Made by a program: the position numbers and the translations under genes. Source: Lytechinus variegatus (taxonomy: Eukaryota > Echinodermata > Echinoidea > Temnopleuroida > Toxopneustidae). From it: a DNA stretch of 64,000 nt. Positions 51,809 through 63,370 of the stretch are shown in pieces. The stretch spans positions 22,005,298-22,069,297 of the forward strand of contig NC_054756.1 of NCBI RefSeq assembly GCF_018143015.1. Reading direction: 5' to 3'. Positions within the stretch are counted from its first letter, which is position 1. The number at the start of each line of letters is the position of its first letter. The notes below the pieces were generated by a model, which saw only the letters and a list, made by a program, of their open reading frames with translations, was not told where the DNA came from and did no database searches.

Positions 51809-51975
51809 TGCTACTTAACACTACATCTACAACTACTACTATTTCAACTACTACTACTACTTCTTCTACTTCTACTACTTCTACTGCTACTTAACACTAC
51901 ATCTACTACTACTACTACTACTACTTCAACTACTACTACTACTGCTACTATTACTACTACTACTACTACTATAAT
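51655..51975. repeat. (TAC)n microsatellite
   Basis: About 320 bases of imperfect TAC/ACT triplets. All open frames through it (poly-Tyr, poly-Leu, poly-Thr) are artefacts. Confidence 0.95.
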
Positions 51976-52287
51976 GATGGTGATGTTTGATACGCTATTT
52001 TTCTGTTTACATTTTAACAAAACAAGTAATCAATCCCTATTTCTAAGCTACCTCATATATTTGTTAATTTGTAAAATCGCACAAGCACACGAAAAAACAA
52101 ACAAAAGGAAAAAGAACAAAAGAAGAAAAAAATACGATAAAACTATTCTACAGTAATGGTTTTCCATTTTATCCCATTTTCTCTAATGGTACCGCATTTT
52201 GTGGTCGGCATGCAAAAAGGAACACGCAGCTATTTCTTGATTGACGTTCGGAATGGATTTACAAACAACAACCACATGGACCTGGCC

Positions 52288-52364
52288 ACGGAGGACTATC
52301 TATTGTTGCTGGGGTTGCTGTGACAATGCTCAGCACCCCCAGTAACAATAGACTAATCCTCCGT
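52288..52364. repeat. Hairpin, about 27-base arms
   Basis: ACGGAGGACTATCTATTG and TGTTGCTGGGG on the left pair with CCCCCAGTAACAATAG and TAATCCTCCGT on the right with one base inserted. Loop about 20 bases. Confidence 0.8.
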
Positions 52365-52399
52365 TGATAGGTTCCTGAACAACAACTATGTTAACAAAA

Positions 52400-55184
52400 G
52401 GGTTGCATGGAATTGACCGAACTAAATATCTTTATTCGTAGTAAATTGTTTAGATCAGTACGTATGTAATTTTCAAAATAAGGAATTACAATGAAGAATT
52501 TGCAATTAAAGGAAAACGTGCGCAACCTATTTTATTTTGTGACGTGATTAAGGTCTTAAAGACTTTTGAGATGTTTACTCATCGTCGAATGTAAAACAGT
52601 TTGAATTCATAATTTGAGCTCTATCAAGGAGATATGTTTGAAAAATCAATTGGTGTTTATGTAATCATAACATCTCCGTCACTCTGTGAGTTCTCAACAC
52701 CTACGTGACTAAACGTTTTTTATTTCAACATTACAATATTTTCTTTTCTTTTTGTTTTTAATTAAGCTCATTATGAACATTGGTACAGTCCGTCTTTTGC
52801 TGTGAATACTCTTTTTCAGAATTTGAATTCATTGTCGAAAAATATGTAACATTAAACAAAATAATTAGATTATTTTTTAGATTGATAGCATTTATTTGAT
52901 TTATCGTTAAAAAAACACTACTTAACATACAAACATTACAAGGGAGGAAAAGGTAAAATAATACAGTATTGATAGAATTTGTACCATATTACAAAAAAGT
53001 ACGCATGAATGAATGAGGATGCAACTGGAAAGACAAAGCCTTAAAGTGCTGCCGCCTTTACAAAACTAAATAAACCTTAATATCTCACATTTTTATTTCA
53101 TTTATAAATATTTTTAGTACCTGCACAGAATGAATTCCTTCTAAAACTTTCAGAATATAGCGAGTAAAAAGTTGTAAGTAGTAGGTTTAAATTGTAAGAT
53201 AAAATTGCATATTTACATGTATCATGCCTCAATTGCTATATAGGAACTGACTGTAGAAATGTAAATGGAAAGAAACCATTCAACATTATATACCCTTTGT
53301 ACAATATCTTTGTGATTCTACATATACCTGGGCATATAGGTAATGTTTTGAAATATACAAAAGGTTTGCCTGTGATGTCAGAGAGTTCTTTGTATTTTTA
53401 TTTACACTCCATAGAAAATGAAACTGCATACTTGTGATAACGATGATTCTACATGCTTTTATTCAGGAGAAAATTCATATAAGTCCATCGATTATATTCT
53501 ATTCTTGAGTTCCACACACTGCATTTTTCCTTTTAATTTTCTCATGGAATGAAAGCGTTCCGCTTATGGATTTTCGAAAAGATGATAATCAATAACATAT
53601 CAAAATTGATCGCCCCTTATTTTTGACGTAATCCGATTAATTTTTAACTACACATGAAAATACGGAAAATACAGTATATAAAAGAAACTTGATGTGTACC
53701 GGCAAATGTTTAGTGCCACATTCAACAGTAATCATTAAATCATGGCTTGATAACACAGATAGTAAAGCATACATTTTAGTGGCATTCAGCCTTCTTCTTA
53801 ATGTATGATTCTAATTAAATAGATTGCGCATAGCATGAAATTGTTTCACTTTTAACGGGAAAAAATTATTTCGATGCAATTCGATTCATTTTGAATAAAC
53901 ACTTTTCTTCCATTTCACAAAATTTCTTGATTTTTCATTAACATAAACTCATACAAAAATAAGATTGTCATGAAGAACATAAATATTTTTAAGGTTATAA
54001 AAGAAGGCATGTGCCCTAAAGCAGGGCTTGTGGTGGGATACGCCTGTATACATAAATAAATACAGTAAACAATACAAATAAAATAATACTATAGCGGATG
54101 TTGTGTTGGAAGATCATCTTTCTGCGTTTAGGACTAAACATTTGACTATTTGAGAGGGTATGAAAATGATGTATGTTTGAAACACACTTAAACGATTCAC
54201 GATATTTAATGGAATTTGGGAATGTGAACACCTCTATACTAAGAATAATCACAGACGGGAAGATTGCTGATGTTATCTAATTTCAACAATTTTATGGAAT
54301 AAAATAACATTTTAGTATGGCTAATTGCATCTTGTCGTCTGAAGAAATATTACGTACAATTTTATTCCTAAGGGAACATATTTTATCTTTCAAGATGCCT
54401 TTGGTATGTGTTAGTCCAGACCAAATTACAATAAGAAATATGGCAAGATTAAATAGCAATATAATGTACGCAATACAGTTTTAGCAAGTTTTGCAACTTT
54501 GTTCTCAACTTAATTTATGTGATGTATCCATGCTAAATGACTATCAATGAAAACGCCTGTAAACCTAGTATTTTCAACTCTGTAAAAAAATGGTTGTTAA
54601 GTTTAATCTCTGAATTAATAAACTTGATATTCCATGTGGAGTTAAGAAAAATAATGAAATTGCATTTTTTAAAGATAATATAGTAAGCTTGATTGTTCAA
54701 AACACACATACACATACACATTTACAGACACTTGTTGGTTCAGCATTTACAGTTTCATTCAAGTGATACAGACTTTTATCAGAATAAACAATATTTGTAA
54801 CAAAGATGTATTCATTCAAAAATTTGATTCAGGGTGGGAAAATACACACTGCGCCTGTTATCCCTTACATCCCATTATGAGATTAGGGAATGCTTCTAAA
54901 AAAAGGAGGTGGAAATTGAACCCAAATTTGTGTTCACTCTTAGGTTCTCGTTACCGATTACATGTAGTTGCCATACACGTGCATAGACCTCCCCGATCTG
55001 ATTGAGCAAGCCAATATCCAAATTAGTATGTGGTTGTATAGTTATGTTTGCTCTTTGTTTGTGTAAAGTCCACATTTTGCGGGAATTACACGTATTGGTG
55101 TATTTGTTATATATAGGGGTACACCGATAGATGTGTTTCTGTTAATGCGTATTAAAGCAGTTACGAAACACACACACAAAAAAA
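52400..55184. other. Gene-free AT-rich stretch
   Basis: Downstream of the gene 1 stop. No exon, no strong repeat recognised. It may include the gene 1 3' untranslated region. Confidence 0.45.
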
Positions 55185-57762
55185 CTAACGGTTTAAATAA
55201 TCATACGCAGGAGAGCTGATTACCCTCACATTTTTTGCCGGCACGAGATAGCCGTCTTCTCCATTACCATATGCTTGAGGGCTTATCATAGTCAATCCAG
55301 CGTTTGGTTTTGTGATGCCGTAATCATCGTCATCGAAGCCCGGTGGCACACTGACGTTACGTTCGAGAGTAGCATATTGCGGTACCTGATAAGTATTGTG
55401 ATCCGCGCCGTGTCCATATGAGTATGGGTTGATGTCTTCGATTGGATGACGCAGTGCGTCTCCGAGGCGATCGCGCCTCGGAAGGGTAGGTGTAGAGGAC
55501 GGCATCTCTGCATTGCGGCGAGGGTCACGCTCATCCTCGTTCGCCAAGGCACGATGGCGATCTATGGTGGGGTAAGGTGCTCTCCTCCTAAGGGTGATCC
55601 TTCTGCTGTATTCACTTATGATATTGGGCGGATGCCACTTCTGCAAGCGTCGATGAAAGAAGGCCACCGTGATTACCAAACCGCATATGATGAAAAAGAA
55701 GAAAACGAGAAGTGTCACAAGAGTGACGTAGCCCCTGGAAGAACCACCGGGTTCTGTGAAAGGGAAAACATGATATTTACTTCAGAGTCAAATATTAAAA
55801 CCAATCATACTAGTGAAAGTGTTAATGTCATAGTATCATCAGATCGGGACTACTGCGGAAAAAACGGTTCCAGCTTCATGGGTTGCGAATTGTTCAAAAC
55901 ACCATTCCTGTACTAAGCTTTTGATTGTCTTCCCATTCCTGAAATCATAATCTATGAAATATCGATTTTCACTAAACAACGACACACATGGTTTTCTTCC
56001 TGAATTTTTCACCCTTATCTCATCACGAAAAAAATATGAAATCATAAAATGTAATTAATATATATATACAATTGGTGCAGCCACTCTTAAAATAAATGGA
56101 ACGTGATAAATTACGATTTTATTTCTCTGCTTGGGAAAACAAGTAATGTCAATAATAACAAATGCAATATATGCATGATCCATGTCGCTTATTCATTTTT
56201 ATGTCTGGTTTTGCTCTTCTTTATTTTATTTTTTGGTGATTATCTTGATGCATTTTTCAGGACTTCAGTATTACAAGTTATAAAAGACACAAGTAAAACA
56301 TAAACTGACTTTAGATCACATAGTTGGTAAAGTAATATCAATTTTGGCCTGTGTCATTAAAATCGACTCAAGATCAAAATTCTGGCACAATGGACATTCT
56401 AAAAACACAAAACAGCACCTATTCCATGTTTTGTGTAAATAGTACCTGAATATTTAGTACAAAAGAAGGTGATGGTGCAATACGTTTTAAAGTAATGATT
56501 TCAATTTATCTTGAATTAAACTTAGATATTCAAACCTGTAATAAAATTGTAAGAAAAAAAGAAGAAGAAAAAGAAAACAACGAAGAAGCAAACTCACCAT
56601 CAGTCGTTTTTTCACCGGTCAAGTTTGAAGTGTTCAGTGTTGAGAATTTTACTGCAAGACAAGAAGGAAATTATTCGTAACAAAATATGAATTTTACAAG
56701 AGGGGAAGTTTACAATGCATATACGCACCATGCTTATTTCATTTGTATAAGGGAAATGTGTGAAATATATATATGAATTTTAACATATACGTTTTGGGGA
56801 TGATTGAAATGATGTGAGTGTAATCATTGATATTTTTCATAAATAAATAAAATACCAAACTAGTAAATGCAATATGAATGAAACATTGATTATCAATGTA
56901 CCTAGCTGTGTTTTCATGACGTTGTATCTGCCATGCATGTCGCTCATGTGTACATGTACACATTTTATTGATATAATAAATATAACAAAATCACTATTTT
57001 TGGTCCTTGAAAGAGAACTAATGTACGTATTTCTGGTTTGTTTGTGGGTTTTAAGGAACTGAATGGGCAGTATTAAAAATCACACCTTGGTACACAACAC
57101 TGAAGTTTATCCCACCACAAAATTGCTCGTCACCCTGCTGGCAGGGTAACCCGCATCTATAATCATCGACCTTTTCATCTAGGCCTGTATCATTGCAGGA
57201 ACAGGAACATCTAGATCCTTTATAGACGAAGGCCAGAAGGTACCCGATTTCTCCGCATCTGGATGAGCACGATTTGGGCGTGGTCCCACTGTTTTCTGGA
57301 TAGCTAATGTTGTACTCCATGTTCAAGCATCCAGTTTCATAGCAACCAAGGTAATCAATATCTAATAAAATGTGGGAAAATGGGAGATTTAAAAAAATCA
57401 TATAGTTCTCTTGCATTATTGCATGCGGAAACACAAAGAAGACTGAATAAGAAAAAAAAGTTAGATATAAATTGTTCCACAATTACTTACAAATCAGTGG
57501 GCATTAAAAAAAGAATAATAATATCAATGAAAATGTACTACTTGGGCGTGCATTTCTTCTCCTTCTTCGTTTAAATCATTAGGCCTACTTGTAACAACAA
57601 CATCACACAGAAAATAGGTTTAAAAAATGATAGCGATCACTTACCCTTCACTTGTTTGTTTTGTCTATCTCCTGTACAGTTGGAGACTGCGAAACCTTGA
57701 CCCAATAGAGAGACTTGCACAAACATGCATGATAAGTGAAGTAAGTTTAGTGTTCCAATCAT
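55185..57762 (-). CDS. WSC gene 1: single-WSC type I membrane protein with adaptor-like tail
   Basis: Four-exon model, 338 aa. Exons: 57645-57762 (signal peptide), 57086-57361 (WSC), 56598-56651 (18-codon linker), 55185-55753 (membrane span and tail). All introns are phase 1 with GT/AG ends. Met at 57762 begins MIGTLNLLHLSCMFVQ, a plausible signal peptide. The WSC domain (residues 40-131) opens DIDYLGCY and closes with CGLPC and FCGG. It has 10 cysteines, lacking one that its five paralogues share. The linker contains NTSNLT, two overlapping N-glycosylation sites. A membrane span covers about residues 159-182 and is followed by HRR. The tail has YQVP (Y271), YATL (Y276), YLVP (Y318) and a terminal YLNR (Y335), plus PTLPRR. 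These match generic Crk-, Grb2- and SH3-type ligand patterns. A role as a surface receptor that recruits SH2 proteins is inference. The extracellular ligand is unknown; WSC domains in other proteins are linked to carbohydrate binding or cell-wall sensing. Confidence 0.82.
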
Positions 57763-58503
57763 TTTGACATGGAATACAATCACCATAATGTACTGGGAAA
57801 GTTGTCTCCAGCTGAAAATTTTAAGTTTGAAAGATGGGCTCATGTCGTTCAAGTGGTCTCGCTGAACGCAGACAGTGGCGTTGAATTTTTCTCGTTCATC
57901 ATATTCTTATTACTCTCTATGAACCATTTATGGCTATATATCACGATATGTTTCGGTTCGAAAGTTGCAATTACCCTCCTTCAAATAATTTAGAACAATG
58001 ATACATCTTATGCGACTGAAAGAAAATCAAAGTCAAGTGGGAATTTCCGCTAAACGACAAATACAAATCAAAACAAATTTTCATTTAGACAAAATATAAA
58101 TGGTAAAACGCGATTATACGCATCAAAAGATTTTCCTGAAATAGAATTATGTCAGAATAGAAATATGTCCTGAAATAGAATTATGTCAGAACGAGAGTAG
58201 TTCCATCGATTGACAATACTTATAAAAAAAAACAGTGGTGTCGGTTATATGATTATATTGCTGTTATTATATATCGTCCCATATCTCCCTTACAAATTAC
58301 CATTCACCTCTGCCACAAAGAATACACATTAACATTATTTTGTAACCTCTCTCTCCCTCTTTTTCTTTATTGCATACATTCTGAAGCAGAACCCATATTT
58401 CATTTCTCAATTAGATATAACGGAAACTGAGATTCAACTGACCAAATGATGGTTATTCTTTAAGGGAATCTGGGTTTTTTAAGTAAAGTTTGAAAATGTC
58501 AAC

Positions 58504-58786
58504 CCCACTGAAGTCAATACAGTGTCCTACAGTGTGCTCACAGTGTGAAACACACTGTGATGTCCCCTTCACACTGTGAAAGTTCAGCATAACAAAGTGA
58601 ATAGCATTTTCGCGCAGACGACCAAGTGAACACGTTAATGTAAACAGTCACACTGTCGAGGTGTCCACAGTGTGAAAGTATCTCCACACTGTTGAAATTG
58701 ACCATTTGAACAAACAAAAAGTGTTCATATTATTTTCATAAGTCCACTTTGTGAACACAGTGTGACACTGTGTTCTTTCCAGTAGG
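58504..58786. repeat. CACAGTG-rich repeat, copy 2
   Basis: Packed with CACAGTG/CACTGTG. Right end CACTGTGTTCTTTCCAGTAGGG is roughly the inverse of its left end CCCCACTGAAGTCAATACAGTG and of the start of copy 1 (GGCTGGAAAG). A diverged inverted-end element upstream of gene 1. Confidence 0.65.
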
Positions 58787-59025
58787 GATGATGATAGTAT
58801 AAATTTGTATTATATTGATTTAATCCTCATCTTATATTTATGAGTATAACAATATGATCAGCTTTACAGTGAAGTTATTATTTTTATTCAACATTTACAA
58901 ATTAATGATCGTGTGAAAAGTGAGTCTAACGTACGCTCTTATAGCTTTATGATTCGTCGTACTGAGTATAACACTGGTGAATTGCTTTTGCACCTCATTC
59001 TTTGATACGTATACATACATACATC

Positions 59026-59138
<113 letters not shown>

Positions 59139-59394
59139 GATAATAATAATAATGATAATAGCCACTTCAGTTAAGAAACTGCTGCTCTACCTGCATAACA
59201 ATATATGTTATATATATATATATATATATATATTTCTTTTTTTTCAAACACGCTAACACGCTAGAATTCACAATATACATGTACATGGATTCCTGGGCCC
59301 GGTCTTATAAAGAGTTCCGATTGATCTGATCAATCACATCCACAGACAGACAGAAACCCCAACATCTATCATTCATGTACGTTCAAAATATTAA

Positions 59395-59470
59395 TAATAA
59401 TAATCCGCTTTTATTTAGCGCTTAATCCATCGGAACGACGTGTCTAAGCGCTTTACAGATATATTAATAC
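59395..59470. repeat. Dispersed-repeat fragment (AGCGCTTTACAG type)
   Basis: (ATA)n followed by CGCTTTTATTTAGCGCTTA...CTAAGCGCTTTACAG, a phrase I recall from echinoderm and other invertebrate SINE/LINE tails. Similar words occur at 8178-8225. Confidence 0.4.
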
Positions 59471-60467
59471 ATACATTGTTTTCTTTAAAATTCAGCGTGC
59501 TTCTCTTTGCTTACAAAGGACAGTGTACAAATTTCCTAGAAAATATATGACATTGATGGATTTCCAACATAGTTGAGGTTGATCGGATCAATTGTAAATC
59601 TTTGTCAGACGGGGCTTTGTTTACTCTGTACGTATCCATGCAACAAACAGCAGTACTCTTGATCATAACCGAATTGAGATACTCTAATGTGAAAATAGGT
59701 CACTGTGATAAGTAAGGACACAGAACAGTCACAAGTGGTTCATGTGAGTTTATTTGATATTACATCCAAGAGTAGTTAACTGTTACCCCATTAGCAGTTA
59801 GGAAAAGCAATAATTATCACAAATTGTTAATGTATTTCTAATATCAATGTATTGGTGTATTTGTACCATTCATGTATCTCCATCGTCGTGCTATCTAGGT
59901 GTTTTACTTTAACTACGCTCTTAATACTTAATAAAATTTGTCTTCAGTTATCGTACTAAGTCAAAATCATCCGACTTTGCGTATCACTATTGCATTTCAT
60001 TATTAGGCCTGTTGTGACGTAGAGCATATACAATAATTACATGCTTCGTTTCTATTTGATATAAAAAGTAATGTACAAGGGACTTGTGGTTACCATGCAC
60101 AGAAAAGGCGTCGTCTTTAGAGGCAAGTGTTGTATTCGTGTTTGAATGTAGTATTCATGATTAAACATAAGGTTAAAGGGCTGTAAAAATTATTATAAAC
60201 CTCTCGTTAAGAATGTCGAATAATCCGTTCCTCTGATTTTTCAAAGTTGAGGTCATTTAAACGACTATGCCTGCAAAACAACAAACAAAGGTGGTAACTA
60301 AGGGCAACGGGCATAATTAACAAGATTTCTGCCCGTTGTCCCCTGACCCGCCCTTAACGACGGGCATAGCAAAAAATGGCTGAGATCCCCATTTGATTGC
60401 ATGCAAAATGTTGCTTTTTGCGGTGATTGTGGATACAATAAATACCCGCGCAATTTGATCGATAGTT

Positions 60468-60617
60468 ACCCTGTTTACACTTAATTGGTTTTTGGTTCAT
60501 AACCAAAAGCCGATGCAGAATCGGCTTTGGTTTATCTTGCACAGCGTTTACACGCTGTAACAGCTCACGGTTCAGAACCGCTAGCCGATGCAAAAGCCGA
60601 TTAGGTGTAAACACGGT
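60468..60617. mobile_element. Small foldback element, copy 2
   Basis: Ends ACCCTGTTTACAC and GTGTAAACACGGT. Interior aligns with 51431-51580 almost throughout (GCCGATGCAGAATCGGCTT, TTTATCTTGCAC, CGTTTACACGCTGT). It directly abuts the 2.5-kb element at 60618. Confidence 0.85.
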
Positions 60618-63100
60618 GGTCCGTATTCTGATAGCGTGATTTAACTTAACCCTAGTCTAAGTGTGGTAATAAACTGCAATATTTAAACCTAGGTTTAAGT
60701 TTCGTATTCCGATAGCAAGATCTAAGTTAACCCTGGTCTAAGTGTGGTAATAAATCCTCAAAAAGTTAAACTCGCGCAGGGGGTAGTTTAAGCCTGGTTT
60801 AAATCAAACAAATCATGACCAACATTTTTTTTAGAATGTATGCCTATATTGCATTTCAAGCTACTTCCTCAGTTTTTAACCAATTCTCATGAAATTTGGA
60901 ACACATATTGGTCTCAAGGTAAGGAGGTGTAAGAATTTTTTTTCGTTTTTCGGAAATTGTGTGGGCCATGGTAACAGTATATTATGGCCAAAAATTTTGT
61001 CGTCTAAAATAATTCATCAGTTTTCTACTAATTCTCAAGAAGGTTGGCTCACACATTGGTTTTGAGGTAAAGATGTGCAAGACACATATTTGCATGTGTC
61101 GGAAATTGTGTTGCCATGGTAATGGTATTTAACCGATTCTCATGAAATTTGGAACAGACATTAGTCATAATGTGAAGATAGATTCAAAACATATTTTATG
61201 CCTAAAGTATAAAAAAAAATCGCGTTGCCATGGTAACAATATATAAAATAACGAAAATTAGGTGAAAAACTTGTGGTTTTAACTACTTTATAATTTTTAA
61301 ACCACTTCTCATATTTGGCATAGACATAAGTCTTGAGGCGAAGATTTGTGAGACACACTTTTGCATTTGCTGGAAATTTTGTTGACATGGTAATGGTATA
61401 TTATGACAAAAAATAGGTAAAAATCTTGCAATTCCTACTCAGTTTTAACCAATTCTCATGAAAAGTGGCACAAACGTTATTCTTGATGTGAAGAAGTGCA
61501 AAAAATAATTTATTGCCTTTAAAAAATAATCATGTTGCCATGGTGACAAATCAAATATCAGAAATTAGATAAAAAATCTTGTGATTTGAACTACTTTATC
61601 AGTTTCCAACTGGTCAATTCTCTCTAAAGACTAGCCTACATCTACTATCTTTTTATTTAGAATCTAAATTGAGAATCTACAAATCTCTAGATCCAGACCT
61701 ATTACATGTAGACCTAAATTGATATATTAAGTCTAGTTCTATATCTAGATAGGGTCTAACTTTTACATTTTTTAGTCTCAGTTATTGATCTAGGCCAGCA
61801 TTAGAGATTCTGGATCAAACAGTAGACTAGATCAGTCAGTCCTAACGTACGGTTAGGGCTACCGGCTAGGCTAGAAAAGGAATCGTAAATTAATAGATAG
61901 CACATATTAACGTTAGGCCTAGATTTAAATTCTTAAATAAATCTAGCCCAGGCCTAGTATATACTGAGCTGTTGATCTAGGTTCAGGCATGTTTTCTAGT
62001 CCTGGACCTGAGAACCTAAACAAGTCCCCAAAAATGTTTAAATGAAATTTAAAAAAAACTCTTCAAAGAAACAGATGAGATATGGATTATGGACCTTTTT
62101 TTTATATACTGTCACATCACATTGCCTTAGTGAGAGAGGCCAACGTAGACTGTCATGACTCGTCATAGTTTAGCAGAACAACTAATACAGAGACCGAAGC
62201 TTTTTTTCTAAGACAAATCAGATCTGTTCTACTAGACCTAGATCTATATCTATCCTTGTTCCAAGGCTAAGCCAGCCTAAGTTCTGAATGTTGTTCTAGG
62301 CCTAGATCTAGACCAATACTAACATGTTGCTTCAGTCTGGGTTACTCCACTAGACTACGTTTTGCTTCAGGAAAGTAAAAAAAGACATTGTTCAATTCTC
62401 CTCCAAACAGAGGGGTTCTAGCTGTAGATCTTGGGCCTAGGCTAGATCATCTAACATTAGGCCTAATGTTAGACCCAAGACTAGTCTCAAAAGTTTCAAA
62501 AATTTTCCCATGCTTAAAGTTAGAATAAAGATGTCGACCACTTATGTTATTGTTTTAGATCTACATGTAAGACTAGAGTCTAGAGTGGATGGGGCCTGAG
62601 GGGAATCTATTCAATTTAGGTTTTGACAAACATGAACAGCAATAAATGGGACAAAAACTGTGTAGGTCACTCGGTTTGGGATTAAAATGTTTTAGTATTT
62701 AACAAAAATAGAAATAATCTGAATGAAAATTTCTTACCATATATATGGGTGATGAATGCTTTTCTTTCACTGCAATAGGTGTCATTAGTTTCCATAAAAA
62801 ATCATTTTGTTTTAGAAAAAAACAACTTTAGTGACATTTTTTCAACTTTGTTGCAGTCGTCCCTGCACAAGCTGCAGCAGTAATTTAACAAAAAGGTGCT
62901 AGTCTTGGTTAAAAGAGGGTTATTATTTCCAAAAAGAATTTTAAACCCTGGTTTAACCCAGGTTTAGATTAACCTGGCTATCAGAATTCCAAAATAATTA
63001 AACTACACTTACACCAGAGGTGAGGTTTAGAGGAGGCTTAGTTAAACCAGGGTTAACTTTAGACTAGGGTTAGATTAAACCTGCTATCAGAATACGGGCC
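60618..63100. mobile_element. 2.5-kb non-autonomous DNA transposon with nested terminal repeats
   Basis: Ends GGTCCGTATTCTGATAGC and GCTATCAGAATACGGGCC, flanked by a possible 3-bp duplication GGT. Each end carries a second, internal version (CGTATTCCGATAGC near 60704; GGCTATCAGAATTCC near 62970) and repeated AACCCTGGTTTAA-like words. The interior holds a tandem array (60840-61620) and a stretch full of CTAGATCTAG-like words (61620-62600). No transposase frame. Superfamily uncertain. Confidence 0.8.
60840..61620. repeat. Diverged tandem array of about 150-bp units
   Basis: TTGCCATGGTAAC-like words recur near 60966, 61114, 61228, 61386 and 61538. Each unit also carries TTAACCAATTCTCATGAA, TTTGG(A/C)ACA, GAAGATGTG and GGAAATT. 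Spacing is 148, 114, 158 and 152 bases, so one unit is shortened. Entirely inside the 2.5-kb element. Confidence 0.75.
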
Positions 63101-63370
63101 GGTAAGTTTTAGACAATACGCGCATTTACGCGCTTATGGTACAAGTGCGCACAACGGATATGACATACCGATGGAACGATGCCGATCTTTGACTTTTGCT
63201 TGTTACTTTTTGCAAAAATATATGGCATTAGTGAAAAGAAGACCAATTTATTAAGGACACAACGGATGTATAAATCATCAAGACTTGTTGCAGTCGTTCA
63301 ATCAAATGCATGCTCGCAAAAGGTGAGTCGGGTGAAAATATAAGACGGTCACTGCACTTTCTAGATTATA

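Noticed and set aside
51619-51894. Poly-Tyr/Leu/Thr frames
   Set aside because: Translation of the TAC microsatellite.
60840-61620. CRISPR-like regularly spaced repeats
   Set aside because: Units are long, diverged and contiguous without unique spacers, in a eukaryotic transposon.
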